Source of the DNA: CAWJHE01 sp964614855
Lineage (GTDB): Bacteria; Chloroflexota; Anaerolineae; Anaerolineales; UBA4823
Assembly: GCA_964614855.1 (NCBI GenBank)
Contig: CAZTMX010000013.1
Coordinates: 1-28,028, forward strand
Length of the DNA stretch: 28,028 nt
Direction: 5' to 3'
Shown here: in pieces, positions 1 through 7,400 of the stretch
Numbering within the stretch: position 1 is the stretch's first letter
Layout: each line of letters opens with the position of its first letter
Program-made: the position numbers and the translations under genes
Notes under the pieces: generated by a model
Seen by the model: only the letters and a program-made list of their open reading frames with translations
The model's database searches: none
What the model was told of the DNA's origin: nothing

Positions 1-56
1 TTCGAGAAGGTGGTCTGACGGTTGGCGCCGGCGTGATCACCAAGATCCTGGATTAG
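1..56 (+). CDS. tuf: Elongation factor Tu, 3' end only
   Basis: Only the last 17 codons and the TAG stop are inside the window, read from base 3. The tail (REGGLTVGAGVITKILD) matches the conserved C-terminal end of EF-Tu domain 3. EF-Tu delivers aminoacyl-tRNA to the ribosome as a GTP complex. A tuf gene directly before rpsJ is the usual end of the str operon running into the S10 operon, so transcription probably continues into the genes that follow. The identification rests on 17 residues plus this context. Confidence 0.88.
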   Translation, partial: REGGLTVGAGVITKILD

Positions 57-67
57 GTGTCGTTATG

Positions 68-376
68 ATGGCTAAGCAAAAAATCCGTATTCGTCTTAAG
101 GCATATGATCATCGTGTATTAGACCAGTCCGCAAAAAGGATTGTCGAGACTGCTGAGAGAACTGGTGCGCGAGTAATTGGCCCAGTACCCTTGCCAACTC
201 GGATAGAAAGGTTTACAATACGCCGCTCGACATTCATCGATAAGGATTCGCACGAGCACTTTGAAGTACGAACACACAACCGCTTGATCGATGTCCTCGA
301 TCCTGATTCAAAAACGATCGATATGTTAATGCGATTGAACCTGCCTGCAGGTGTTGACATCGAAATTAAAATCTGA
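68..376 (+). CDS. rpsJ: 30S ribosomal protein S10
   Basis: S10 (102 aa) is a small-subunit head protein that also joins NusB in transcription antitermination. The protein begins MAKQKIRIRLKAYDH and contains the family segments GPVPLPT and RTHNRLIDV, with normal length. Two ATG codons are adjacent, at 65 and 68. The second gives the usual S10 N-terminus and sits 8 nt after AGGTG (55-59), so I prefer it. The gene lies 11 nt after tuf. Unlike the usual tight S10 operon, it is followed by 204 nt of structured non-coding DNA before rplC. Confidence 0.97.
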   Translation: MAKQKIRIRLKAYDHRVLDQSAKRIVETAERTGARVIGPVPLPTRIERFTIRRSTFIDKDSHEHFEVRTHNRLIDVLDPDSKTIDMLMRLNLPAGVDIEIKI

Positions 377-580
377 AATTTGCGTCTGGGGCTGCACCAG
401 AGGAGTTCTTTGGTGCTGTCTCCCACTCGCTTATAGAGTACGGTAAGAACGGTTTTTGTGCGCGAACCACAATCACAGCTTCGCGGCAAACTGATTGACT
501 GCCTTACTTGTAGGGATGATGCAGCCAAGCCCAGGCTGACAGTCCTGAAATCGAAAATTTAACTTTAGGAGACAATGGAG
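377..580 (+). promoter_or_regulatory. Structured rpsJ-rplC intercistronic region
   Basis: This 204-nt stretch has no plausible gene. It can fold into at least three hairpins: GCACCA (394-399) with TGGTGC (411-416), extendable outward to about 388-422; CGCGAA (461-466) with TTCGCG (480-485); and CAGCC (522-526) with GGCTG (534-538). It ends with AGGAG (567-571), placed for the rplC start at 581. In E. coli, L4 controls the S10 operon through a structured leader ahead of rpsJ. Here a structured region sits one gene later, just ahead of rplC-rplD, so an analogous role is possible. A weak promoter (TTGGTG, 16 nt, TATAGA at 410-437) is also visible. Function is inferred. Confidence 0.45.
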
Positions 581-1210
581 ATGTTGAAAGGGCTAATTGG
601 CAAGAAAGTCGGCATGACCCAGATTTTCGATGATACCGGTGCGGCTATCCCGGTTACCCTAATCGAAGCTGGGCCTTGCTATGTTACCCAGGTGCGCAAT
701 GTAGATAACGATGGTTATGCTGCAGTGCAGCTTGGGTTTAGTGAAGTCAAGCCAAAGAGTCTTTCGGGTGGCCAGCTCGGGCATCTAAAGCGTAACAATG
801 TACCTCCGTTGCGCTTTTTGCGTGAGTTTAGAGACAAGAACCCGGAAGTACAGGAAGGCGACACCTTAACTGTTGAGCAGTTCACAGTGGGTGAATTTGT
901 TGATGTAGTTGGCACCAGCAAAGGCAAAGGCTTCCAGGGTGGAGTAAAGCGCTATCATTTTAAAGGTGGACCCAAGACCCATGGTCAGTCGGACCGCCAG
1001 CGCGCTCCTGGTTCGCGAGGCTCAGGTACAACGCCGGGTCGTGTTTATAAGGGCTCTCGTGGTCCTGGTCATATGGGCGATGATCGGGTAACCATACAAA
1101 ACCAGAAGGTGGTTTTGGTTGACCCTGAACGCAATCTGCTTGGCGTTCGCGGTGCAGTGCCTGGCGCCAGAGGCGGCCTGGTATTGATTAAGGGAGCACG
1201 CAAGCAGTAA
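581..1210 (+). CDS. rplC: 50S ribosomal protein L3
   Basis: L3 (209 aa) nucleates early 50S assembly and reaches towards the peptidyl-transferase centre. The protein shows the N-terminal GLIGKKVGMTQIF motif, the central FQGGVKRYHFKGGPKTHG segment and GSRGSGTTPGRVYKG near the end, all characteristic of bacterial L3. Of two in-frame ATGs (575 and 581), the one at 581 is 9 nt after AGGAG (567-571). The one at 575 is only 3 nt away, so 581 is the better start. It is followed 33 nt later by rplD. Length and motifs are ordinary. Confidence 0.97.
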   Translation: MLKGLIGKKVGMTQIFDDTGAAIPVTLIEAGPCYVTQVRNVDNDGYAAVQLGFSEVKPKSLSGGQLGHLKRNNVPPLRFLREFRDKNPEVQEGDTLTVEQFTVGEFVDVVGTSKGKGFQGGVKRYHFKGGPKTHGQSDRQRAPGSRGSGTTPGRVYKGSRGPGHMGDDRVTIQNQKVVLVDPERNLLGVRGAVPGARGGLVLIKGARKQ

Positions 1211-1243
1211 ATGCGTGTGTTTCCGAAAAGGAGTTAAGCGATC

Positions 1244-1873
1244 ATGGAAGTAGATGTCTTCAACATGGAAGGGCAGAAAGTAAGCACAGTGGATTTGCCA
1301 TCTGTGATTTTTGAAGCCCCCATCAATGTAGATCTGATGCACCAGGCATATGTGCGCCAGATGGCGAATGCCCGCCTGGGCACCCACGCTACCAAGACCC
1401 GCGGAGAAGTCTCGGGTGGTGGTAAGAAACCGTGGAAACAAAAAGGCACCGGACGCGCCCGCCAGGGTTCCACTCGTGCAGCACAGTGGGTTGGTGGTGG
1501 AAAGATTCATACCCCCCAGCCGCGTGATTACTCGCAAAGCATGCCGCGCAAAATGCGGCGCGCCGCTCTTCGTTCGGCGCTTTCGGCTAAGGCTGCAGAG
1601 AATGGAATTGTTGTACTGGAAACACTGGCTTTGCCCGATGTAAAGACCAGGCTCATGGCTCAAGCTTTAAATAGTTTGGTTGGTGACGCCAGCGCCTTGA
1701 TTTTGATCCCTGAGAAGAACGGCGAGTACGACAAGGTGATCCTTTCAACAAATAACTTGCCGGATGCCAAAACTCTCATGGCTGGATACCTGAATGTGCG
1801 CGACTTATTGGGCTATGACCGGCTGGTTTTGCCTTTGCCAGCGCTTGAAAAACTGGTATCGTTTTTGGGATAG
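1244..1873 (+). CDS. rplD: 50S ribosomal protein L4
   Basis: L4 (209 aa) binds 23S rRNA domain I, lines the exit tunnel with its long loop, and in several bacteria represses its own S10 operon. The loop segment KTRGEVSGGGKKPWKQKGTG, the RQGSTRAAQWVGGG segment and the C-terminal DLLGYDRLVLP strand are all present. The start ATG follows AAGGAG (1229-1234). If L4 autoregulates here, the structured gap ahead of rplC is the nearest candidate target. Confidence 0.97.
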   Translation: MEVDVFNMEGQKVSTVDLPSVIFEAPINVDLMHQAYVRQMANARLGTHATKTRGEVSGGGKKPWKQKGTGRARQGSTRAAQWVGGGKIHTPQPRDYSQSMPRKMRRAALRSALSAKAAENGIVVLETLALPDVKTRLMAQALNSLVGDASALILIPEKNGEYDKVILSTNNLPDAKTLMAGYLNVRDLLGYDRLVLPLPALEKLVSFLG

Positions 1874-1885
1874 GTGGAGGAAGCA

Positions 1886-2188
1886 ATGACTACGATTTAT
1901 GAGGTGCTTCGCCGCCCGCTGATTACAGAAAAATCGAACTATCTGAATGGCGCCTTGCACCAATATGTATTCGAGGTAGCCGCCGACGCCACCAAGGCTT
2001 TGGTAAAAGATGCGGTACAAACTTTGTTCGATGTGAAAGTATTGCGGGTGAATATGATCAATGTGCCGCAAAAACGCAAGCGCAATCTGCGCAGCAGACG
2101 TTTAGTTGCACGTCGCGCATCTTACAAGAAAGCCATCGTCACATTGGCTCCGGAAGATACGATAGATGTGTTTGAAGGAGTGAAATAA
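1886..2188 (+). CDS. rplW: 50S ribosomal protein L23
   Basis: L23 (100 aa) sits at the tunnel exit and docks trigger factor and SRP. The protein has the typical opening YEVLRRPLITEKS, the VFEVAADATK strand and the basic segment QKRKRNLRSRR. A GTG at 1874 would add four residues, but GGAGG (1876-1880) lies 5 nt ahead of the ATG at 1886, which fixes the start. The stop codon shares its last base with the rplB start (TAATG), which suggests coupled translation. Confidence 0.96.
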   Translation: MTTIYEVLRRPLITEKSNYLNGALHQYVFEVAADATKALVKDAVQTLFDVKVLRVNMINVPQKRKRNLRSRRLVARRASYKKAIVTLAPEDTIDVFEGVK

Positions 2189-3024
2189 TGGGTGTGAAAA
2201 AGTACAAACCCGTTACACCTGGTACGCGCGGTATGACGGGGTATACCTTTGAAGAAATTACAAAGACCAGCCCGGAACGTTCGCTGCTGGTGCCGCGTAA
2301 GAACTACGGCGGTCGGAATGCTCACGGAAAAGTTACTGTGCGGCATCGCGGCGGCGGAAGTCGCCGCCAGATCCGTTTGGTGGATTTCAAGCGTGATAAG
2401 CGGGAAATCCCAGCTCGTGTGGCAGCCATCGAATACGATCCGAACCGCACTGCACGCCTAGCGCTGTTGTTTTATGCAGACGGCGAGAAGCGCTACATTG
2501 TAGCTCCGTTGGATCTGCGTGTGGGCGATACGATTATTGCTGGCCCTACGGCTGAAGTTCGCCCGGGTAACAGCATGCCGATCTCGAATATTCCGATTGG
2601 CACCATGGTTCACAATCTTGAGTTGCGTGAAGGTCGTGGCGGTCAATTAGTTCGTGCAGCAGGTAGCGCAGCACAGTTGCTGGCAAAAGAAGGCGATTAT
2701 GCCCAGGTGCGTCTACCTTCCGGTGAAGTTAGACTGGTCCGCCAGCAGTGTTACGCCACAATCGGACAGGTAGGAAATCTGGATCACAGCAATATCAAAT
2801 TGGGAAAAGCTGGACGCAAGCGCCACCTTGGTGTACGCCCAACAGTACGTGGAACGGCAATGTCCCCGCGCGACCATCCGCATGGTGGTGGTGAAGGACG
2901 TCAGCCCATTGGTATGCCGGGACCAAAATCCCCTTGGGGCAAACCGACCTTGGGTTATAAGACACGCCGTAACAAGCGGACTGACCAGTATATTGTCCGT
3001 CGTCGCGGAAAGAAGCGGCGCTAA
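2188..3024 (+). CDS. rplB: 50S ribosomal protein L2
   Basis: L2 (278 aa) is needed for subunit joining and peptidyl-transferase activity. The protein carries GKVTVRHRGGGSRR in the N-terminal third, the SH3-like central part, and the C-terminal MSPRDHPHGGGEGR segment with the functionally important histidine of the family. Length is normal for bacterial L2. It overlaps the rplW stop by one base. An 89-nt gap follows before rpsS. Confidence 0.98.
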   Translation: MGVKKYKPVTPGTRGMTGYTFEEITKTSPERSLLVPRKNYGGRNAHGKVTVRHRGGGSRRQIRLVDFKRDKREIPARVAAIEYDPNRTARLALLFYADGEKRYIVAPLDLRVGDTIIAGPTAEVRPGNSMPISNIPIGTMVHNLELREGRGGQLVRAAGSAAQLLAKEGDYAQVRLPSGEVRLVRQQCYATIGQVGNLDHSNIKLGKAGRKRHLGVRPTVRGTAMSPRDHPHGGGEGRQPIGMPGPKSPWGKPTLGYKTRRNKRTDQYIVRRRGKKRR

Positions 3025-3113
3025 GATTAGTCTGCTGGGGCGAACCGGAATGGAATGCAATGAACTGATCCAAAAAGGTTTGCAGCCCAAGCGAAACAGT
3101 TGGAGAAAAGACT
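3025..3113 (+). other. rplB-rpsS intercistronic gap
   Basis: This 89-nt gap is longer than usual between these genes. It holds a possible long-range imperfect stem: TGGG (3036-3039) with CCCA (3086-3089), and AACC (3043-3046) with GGTT (3077-3080), enclosing about 30 nt. It ends in GGAG, placed for rpsS. No gene or terminator is evident. The stem is weak and may be chance. Confidence 0.25.
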
Positions 3114-3389
3114 ATGGGACGATCGTTGAAAAAAGGGCCATTTGTGGCCCCGAGATTACTTGAGAAAATTGAAGCCATGAATGAGCGTGGCGAGAAGAAA
3201 GTCATCCGCTCTTGGAGCCGTGCCAGCACCATTTTCCCCCAAATGGTGGGACACACGATTGCGATCCATGATGGCCGGCGACATGTACCGATCTACATCA
3301 CGGAAAATATGGTAGGGCATCGCCTGGGCGAATTTGCCCCCACCCGTACATTCCGCGGACATGTATCGGAGAAGAAGGGTAGGAGATAA
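3114..3389 (+). CDS. rpsS: 30S ribosomal protein S19
   Basis: S19 (91 aa) forms a complex with S13 in the 30S head near the A-site tRNA. The sequence MGRSLKKGPFVAPRLLEKI, the WSRASTIFPQMVGHTI segment and the GEFAPTRTFRGH C-terminal motif are diagnostic. Length matches the family. The ATG follows GGAG (3102-3105) by 8 nt. rplV starts 5 nt after its stop. Confidence 0.97.
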   Translation: MGRSLKKGPFVAPRLLEKIEAMNERGEKKVIRSWSRASTIFPQMVGHTIAIHDGRRHVPIYITENMVGHRLGEFAPTRTFRGHVSEKKGRR

Positions 3390-3394
3390 AGGTC

Positions 3395-3739
3395 ATGGCT
3401 ACTGATATCATAGCAAAAGCCAGTCACATCTCTATCTCTGCTCAGAAGGCCCGTCTTGTGGCGGATACTATCCGTGGTAGAAAAGTTGTGGATGCGCTGT
3501 CTGTGTTGAAGTTCACTCCGAACAGTGCTGCTCGCCCGATCTCCAAAGTTGTGGCTTCTGCCATGGCGAATGGTGAAGAGAATTTTGGCGTCAGTCGCGA
3601 TGACCTGTATGTTTATCGCATCTTCGCAGATGAAGCTCCTACTCGGAAATGGCGTCGCTTTGGCGCTCGAGGGCGCTTCAAACCCTGGTTGCGTCGTTCA
3701 TCGCACATAACCGTCATACTGCGCGAGCGTGAAGGCTAA
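3395..3739 (+). CDS. rplV: 50S ribosomal protein L22
   Basis: L22 (114 aa) lines the exit tunnel beside L4 through a beta-hairpin loop. The protein has the opening SHISISAQKARLVADTIRG, the central PNSAARPISKVVASA helix, and the loop-region sequence RFGARGRFKPWLRRSSHITV, with the hairpin close to the C-terminus as expected. The start ATG is preceded by AGGAGATAAAGG overlapping the end of rpsS. It is followed by rpsC 13 nt later. Confidence 0.97.
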   Translation: MATDIIAKASHISISAQKARLVADTIRGRKVVDALSVLKFTPNSAARPISKVVASAMANGEENFGVSRDDLYVYRIFADEAPTRKWRRFGARGRFKPWLRRSSHITVILREREG

Positions 3740-3752
3740 GTAAGGAGATATT

Positions 3753-4430
3753 ATGGGTCGAAAAGTACATCCAATCGGTTTTCGATTGAAGGTCAACAAA
3801 ACGTGGGACGGTCGCTGGTATGCTGAAGGCAATGATTTTGTGACCAATTTGCACCAGGATTTCCGTCTGCGCGACCTCGTGCACGCTGAAAGCCCCAGGG
3901 CTGGCGTATCACGAGTTGAGATTGAGCGCTTTCCTGGTAAGGTCAAAGTTGTGGTTCACACAGCCAAACCGGGTATTTTGATTGGCCGCAAAGGCGAAAA
4001 TGTCAAGAAAATCCGCCAGCGTTTGGAAGAAGAAGTGGGCAAGAAGATTGATCTTGAAATCAAGGAAATCAAAGCCCCCGATCTGGACGCCTACCTGGTG
4101 GCGCGCAATATTGCTGAGCAGCTTGAACGCCGTATCAGCTATCAGAGAGCGATGAAGCGAGCCATCCAGCAGGCCATTCGTCAGGGCGGTGAAGGTATTC
4201 GTTTGGAGGTTTCGGGTCGCTTGAGTGGTGCTGAAATGGCGCGTACCGTCAATATGCGTGAAGGTCGTGTCCCGCGCCAAACCCTGCGTGCGGATATCGA
4301 TTTCTCAAAATCTGAAGCTCTGACGACTTACGGTCGTATCGGCGTCAAAGTTTGGATTTATAAAGGTGTAGTGCTTCCAGAAGTAGAAGAGAAAGTCGAA
4401 TCTACTGAAGGCGTTTATGTGAGTGAATAA
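3753..4430 (+). CDS. rpsC: 30S ribosomal protein S3
   Basis: S3 (225 aa) lies at the mRNA entry tunnel and takes part in ribosomal helicase activity. The order is an N-terminal MGRKVHPIGFRLKVNKTWDG segment, a KH domain around residues 40-110 with the GRKGENVKKI nucleic-acid loop, and a C-terminal domain with SGRLSGAEMAR and GRVPRQTLRADIDF. The start follows AAGGAGATATT, a near-ideal ribosome binding site. A 75-nt gap with a hairpin separates it from rplP. Confidence 0.97.
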   Translation: MGRKVHPIGFRLKVNKTWDGRWYAEGNDFVTNLHQDFRLRDLVHAESPRAGVSRVEIERFPGKVKVVVHTAKPGILIGRKGENVKKIRQRLEEEVGKKIDLEIKEIKAPDLDAYLVARNIAEQLERRISYQRAMKRAIQQAIRQGGEGIRLEVSGRLSGAEMARTVNMREGRVPRQTLRADIDFSKSEALTTYGRIGVKVWIYKGVVLPEVEEKVESTEGVYVSE

Positions 4431-4454
4431 ATCCGGGGACCAGGTGCGGCGGTG

Positions 4455-4485
4455 CGAGTACTTACCTGCCAAAGCCTAGTGCTCG
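4455..4485 (+). promoter_or_regulatory. Hairpin upstream of rplP
   Basis: CGAGTACT (4455-4462) pairs with AGTGCTCG (4478-4485) to give eight base pairs including one G-U, with a 15-nt loop. It ends 5 nt before the AGAGAGG ribosome binding site of rplP. No T-run follows, so it is not an intrinsic terminator. It could influence rplP translation or mark an mRNA processing point; this is inference from position only. Confidence 0.35.
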
Positions 4486-4505
4486 AATAAAGAGAGGTTG
4501 CCATT

Positions 4506-4934
4506 ATGTTAATGCCAAAGCGTGTGAAGTGGCGCAAGCAAATGCGCGGCCGTATGAAGGGTAAAGCCTATCGCGGTTCGGAAGTGGTCTTCGGAGATTT
4601 CGGTTTGAAAGCTCTGGAACCTGGCTGGGTAACAGCACGCCAAATTGAATCGGCGCGTCGTGCAATTGTGCACTCGATGAAGCGTCGTGGAAAGTTCTGG
4701 ATTCGAATATTCCCTGACAAACCGGTGACAAACAAACCGGCAGAAACTCGTATGGGTAAAGGTAAAGGGAATGTCGAATTCTGGGTTGCTGTTGTAAAGC
4801 CCGGCAGGATCATGTTTGAAATAGGTGGTGGTATACCCGAAGACGTTGCCAAAGAAGCATTGCGCCTGGCTCAATACAAGTTCCCGATCAAGACGAGAAT
4901 AGTTGGTCGTCCTGATCAAGTAGGAGGCGAATGA
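4506..4934 (+). CDS. rplP: 50S ribosomal protein L16
   Basis: L16 (142 aa) is a late-assembling protein near the A-site that helps position tRNA. It begins MLMPKRVKWRKQMRGRMKG, as most bacterial L16 proteins do, which supports the first ATG (4506), 8 nt after AGAGAGG (4491-4497). The TNKPAETRMGKGKG segment is the conserved loop that contacts tRNA and 23S rRNA. Its stop overlaps the rpmC start (TGATG). Confidence 0.97.
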   Translation: MLMPKRVKWRKQMRGRMKGKAYRGSEVVFGDFGLKALEPGWVTARQIESARRAIVHSMKRRGKFWIRIFPDKPVTNKPAETRMGKGKGNVEFWVAVVKPGRIMFEIGGGIPEDVAKEALRLAQYKFPIKTRIVGRPDQVGGE

Positions 4935-5152
4935 TGTCTGATAATAATCAGAAACTTCGCGAATTATCAGTGGATGAATTACGCAAACGCCTGAACGATG
5001 CGCGGGAAGAGCGGATGAAATTGCGTTTCCAGCAAGCGACAGGTGAATTAACCGATCATACTCGCCTGCGCCACACTCGCCGCCTGATCGCAAGGCTAAT
5101 TACCTTAATCGATCAGAAAGAGCGTGAGGCTCAGATGGAAGGTGAAGCATGA
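4934..5152 (+). CDS. rpmC: 50S ribosomal protein L29
   Basis: L29 (72 aa) is a small two-helix protein at the tunnel exit next to L23. It contains the LRELSVDELRKRLND helix and the LRHTRRLIARLITL helix typical of the family. ATGs at 4931 and 4934 are both possible. AGGAGG (4922-4927) is 6 nt from the second but only 3 nt from the first, so 4934 is preferred. The 3' end overlaps rpsQ by four bases (ATGA), a coupling arrangement. Confidence 0.94.
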   Translation: MSDNNQKLRELSVDELRKRLNDAREERMKLRFQQATGELTDHTRLRHTRRLIARLITLIDQKEREAQMEGEA

Positions 5153-5421
5153 ATACACGTCGACGCATGATTGGTGTCGTAACAAGCGACAAAATGGAAA
5201 AGACGGTGATTGTTGAAGTACACCGCACATTTCGACACCGGTTGTATAAGAAAGTCGTTCACAGCCGCCATCGCGTGATGGCCCATGATGAACTGGGCTG
5301 TCAGATGGGCGATCAGGTGCGCATTGTGGAAAGCCGCCCGATTTCGCGCCACAAGGCATGGGTCGTTGAAGAGATATTGCGACACGATGTGGCTGCTGGT
5401 GAACCCGAGTTGGAGGCCTAA
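5149..5421 (+). CDS. rpsQ: 30S ribosomal protein S17
   Basis: S17 (90 aa) is an OB-fold primary binder of 16S rRNA helix 11. The segment RRMIGVVTSDKMEKTVIVEV followed by HRLYKKVVHSR and the ISRHKAWVVEEIL C-terminal strand is diagnostic. It overlaps rpmC by ATGA and is preceded by AAGGTG inside rpmC. rplN starts 2 nt after its stop. Confidence 0.97.
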   Translation: MNTRRRMIGVVTSDKMEKTVIVEVHRTFRHRLYKKVVHSRHRVMAHDELGCQMGDQVRIVESRPISRHKAWVVEEILRHDVAAGEPELEA

Positions 5422-5423
5422 CC

Positions 5424-5795
5424 ATGATTCAACAAGAAACACGGGTAAAGGTTGCCGACAATACAGGCGCCCGGGAGCTGCTGGTGATCCACGTGATGGG
5501 TGGTTCAATCCGTCGTTACGGCCGGGTGGGTGATGTAGTCGTTGCTACAGTCAAATCCGCAGCGCCCCAGGGTGCGGTAAAGAAGAGCGATGTAGTGCGA
5601 GCAGTCATTGTGCGCTGTGCAAAAGAATGGCGCCGGGAAGATGGCTCAACAATTCGCTTCGATGACAACGCCGCAGTGATCCTGGACACCGATGGTAAGA
5701 ACCCCAAAGGTACACGTATCTTTGGGCCGGTGGCTCGTGAGTTGCGCGAAAAAGGCTTTATGAAGATCGTATCACTGGCGCCGGAAGTTCTTTAG
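5424..5795 (+). CDS. rplN: 50S ribosomal protein L14
   Basis: L14 (123 aa) sits at the subunit interface and makes intersubunit bridges. MIQQETRVKVADNTGARELL and the terminal FGPVARELREKGFMKIVSLAPEVL match the family nearly end to end; length is within one residue of normal. GGAGG (5411-5415), located in the end of rpsQ, is 8 nt ahead of the ATG. Confidence 0.98.
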   Translation: MIQQETRVKVADNTGARELLVIHVMGGSIRRYGRVGDVVVATVKSAAPQGAVKKSDVVRAVIVRCAKEWRREDGSTIRFDDNAAVILDTDGKNPKGTRIFGPVARELREKGFMKIVSLAPEVL

Positions 5796-5832
5796 CGCTG
5801 GTGGTACAGGATAGAACGCAGGAGCGAAAACC

Positions 5833-6162
5833 GTGAAAGTAAAGATTCGCAAAGGTGATATTGTAGAAGTCATTAGCGGCCGAATGGACGATAAGGGCAA
5901 GCGTGGTGAGGTGATCCGTGTCTTACCTGCAGAAGGACGTGTTGTGGTTCAGGGCGTCAATATGCGTAAGAAGCACCAGCGCCAGGTCCAGACCCAGGGT
6001 CGGACGCTAACTCCGGGAATTATTGAGTTTGAAGCGCCGGTGTCGATTTCGAATGTAATGCTCGTCTGTCCTTCATGCAGTAAGGCAGCACGCGTAGGTT
6101 TGCTGCGCAGTGAAACAGGCGTCCAACGCATGTGCAAAAAGTGTCAGGCGACATTCGATTAG
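5833..6162 (+). CDS. rplX: 50S ribosomal protein L24 with Cys4 tail
   Basis: L24 (109 aa) initiates 50S assembly and lies near the tunnel exit. The KOW motif occupies roughly residues 3-40 (KIRKGDIVEVISGR, KGKRGEVIRV), followed by GVNMRKKHQR. The C-terminal third carries CPSC and CKKC pairs, a zinc-ribbon-like arrangement known in L24 of many non-proteobacterial groups. The start is GTG; AGGAGCG (5820-5826) is 6 nt upstream. Metal binding is inferred from the cysteines. Confidence 0.95.
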   Translation: MKVKIRKGDIVEVISGRMDDKGKRGEVIRVLPAEGRVVVQGVNMRKKHQRQVQTQGRTLTPGIIEFEAPVSISNVMLVCPSCSKAARVGLLRSETGVQRMCKKCQATFD

Positions 6163-6185
6163 AGCGGCCGGTTGGGAGCTAGAAG

Positions 6186-6734
6186 ATGAGCCAAGTGCTA
6201 AAAGAACGTTATCAGAATGAAGTAGTCCCGGCCCTCACTAAGACCTTAGGTCTTAAGAACATCATGGAGGTGCCGAAGATCACAAAGGTAGTGGTCAATA
6301 TTGGTCTGGGCGAAGCCTTAGACAATGCCAAAGCGCTGGACGCTGCCGTTGCAGATCTTACGCAGATCACTGGCCAAAAGCCTGTGGTAACAAAAGCCCG
6401 TAAAAGTATTGCGGCTTTCAAGTTGCGTGAAGGTAGATCCATCGGCGCCAAGGTCACTCTGCGCGGTGAGCGTATGTGGTCTTTCCTGGATCGCCTGATG
6501 AATATTGCCCTACCTCGTGTACGTGATTTCCGGGGTATTACCCCCAACGCTTTCGATGGGCGCGGCAACTATACATTGGGCTTGCGCGAGCAGTTGGTCT
6601 TTCCTGAAATTGAGTATGACAAGATTGACAAACTGCGCGGTCTGGAGATCACCATTGTAACAACTGCACGAAATGATGACCATGGCAGGACGCTGTTGCA
6701 AATGCTCGGCATGCCATTCATAAAGGAAGGGTAA
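6186..6734 (+). CDS. rplE: 50S ribosomal protein L5
   Basis: L5 (182 aa) binds 5S rRNA and contacts the P-site tRNA through its beta2-beta3 loop. Conserved pieces are LKNIMEVPKITKVVVNIGLGEA at the N-terminus, TGQKPVVTKARKSIAAFKLREG in the middle, and YTLGLREQLVFPEIEYDKID near the C-terminus. Length is normal. GGGAG (6174-6178) precedes the ATG by 7 nt, and rpsZ follows 3 nt after the stop. Confidence 0.97.
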   Translation: MSQVLKERYQNEVVPALTKTLGLKNIMEVPKITKVVVNIGLGEALDNAKALDAAVADLTQITGQKPVVTKARKSIAAFKLREGRSIGAKVTLRGERMWSFLDRLMNIALPRVRDFRGITPNAFDGRGNYTLGLREQLVFPEIEYDKIDKLRGLEITIVTTARNDDHGRTLLQMLGMPFIKEG

Positions 6735-6737
6735 CCC

Positions 6738-6920
6738 ATGGCTAAGAAATGCATGACTTACAGAGAAATGCGGCGGAAATACCCCACTCGTGTGCGCAAT
6801 CGCTGCAAGGTTTGTGGGCGACCGCGTGGTTATATTCGACGCTTCGGATTGTGCCGGATTTGTTTTCGTGAGTTAGCCCTGGAAGGCAAAATCCCCGGTG
6901 TCGCGAAGTCTTCCTGGTAG
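6738..6920 (+). CDS. rpsZ: 30S ribosomal protein S14, zinc (type Z) form
   Basis: S14 (60 aa) is the short, zinc-containing type. CKVCGRPRG and CRICFRELA provide the four zinc ligands, and RNRCKVCGRPRGYIRRFGLC is the standard core. It is needed late in 30S head assembly. The short form lacks the roughly 40-residue insertion of the E. coli-type protein. It lies between rplE and rpsH, its usual spc-operon slot. Confidence 0.97.
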   Translation: MAKKCMTYREMRRKYPTRVRNRCKVCGRPRGYIRRFGLCRICFRELALEGKIPGVAKSSW

Positions 6921-6938
6921 CCGGGCGGAGGTAATGAT

Positions 6939-7352
6939 ATGAGTGTGATAGATCCTATCAGTGACATGTTGACCCGTGTACGCAATGCCGTAATGGCTGG
7001 TCACAACGTAGTAGCTGTTCCGAGCTCAAAGATCAAGGTAGCAATTGCCAAGATTTTGAAGGACGAAGGGTATATTAGTGGTTTTGAAGTGGTAGATGGC
7101 AAAATTGTGGGATCCAAAGTCCTGCGAATGCGCTTGAAATACGTCGGAGAACGCCGAGAACGCCGGTCAGTTATCACCGGTTTGGAGCGGGTCAGCCGCC
7201 CCGGGCGCCGCGTATACACTGCAAAGCAGGATATCCCCTGGGTGCTTTCGGGCATCGGTGTAGCCATCCTGTCGACGCCGAAGGGCGTTATGACCGGACA
7301 ACGCGCCCGCCAGTTAGGTGTGGGTGGTGAAGTCCTGTGCAAGATTTGGTAA
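6939..7352 (+). CDS. rpsH: 30S ribosomal protein S8
   Basis: S8 (137 aa) is a primary binder of 16S rRNA helix 21 and, in E. coli, the translational repressor of the spc operon. It starts IDPISDMLTRVRNA, has the PSSKIKVAIAKILKDEGYI segment, and ends with STPKGVMTGQRARQLGVGGEVLCKIW, where the STSxG-type RNA-contact motif appears as STPKG. A strong GGAGGT lies upstream of the ATG. A structured 63-nt gap follows, directly adjoining the rplF ribosome binding site. Confidence 0.97.
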   Translation: MSVIDPISDMLTRVRNAVMAGHNVVAVPSSKIKVAIAKILKDEGYISGFEVVDGKIVGSKVLRMRLKYVGERRERRSVITGLERVSRPGRRVYTAKQDIPWVLSGIGVAILSTPKGVMTGQRARQLGVGGEVLCKIW

Positions 7353-7355
7353 CTC

Positions 7356-7400
7356 GGGATTGAGGGCAGCTGGATTAACCAGCCTTGGTTGCTCAATCTC
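7356..7400 (+). promoter_or_regulatory. Two-tier hairpin abutting the rplF ribosome binding site
   Basis: The outer stem pairs GGGATTGAG (7356-7364) with CTCAATCTC (7392-7400), nine pairs including one G-U. The inner stem pairs GCTGG (7369-7373) with CCAGC (7379-7383) around the loop ATTAA. Between them is an asymmetric internal loop (GGCA opposite CTTGGTTG). The AGGAGGT ribosome binding site of rplF starts at the very next base, 7401. A stem with an asymmetric internal loop beside rpsH is reminiscent of S8-binding sites, but I cannot confirm the specific contacts. Confidence 0.5.

Noticed and set aside
495..523. Promoter with TTGACT as -35 in the rpsJ-rplC gap
   Set aside because: The -35 match is good, but 16-18 nt downstream only GATGCA-like sequence is found, not a usable -10.
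1022..1663. 213-codon open frame on the minus strand across rplC and rplD
   Set aside because: It is antisense to two unmistakable ribosomal genes, has no family resemblance and no ribosome binding site of note.
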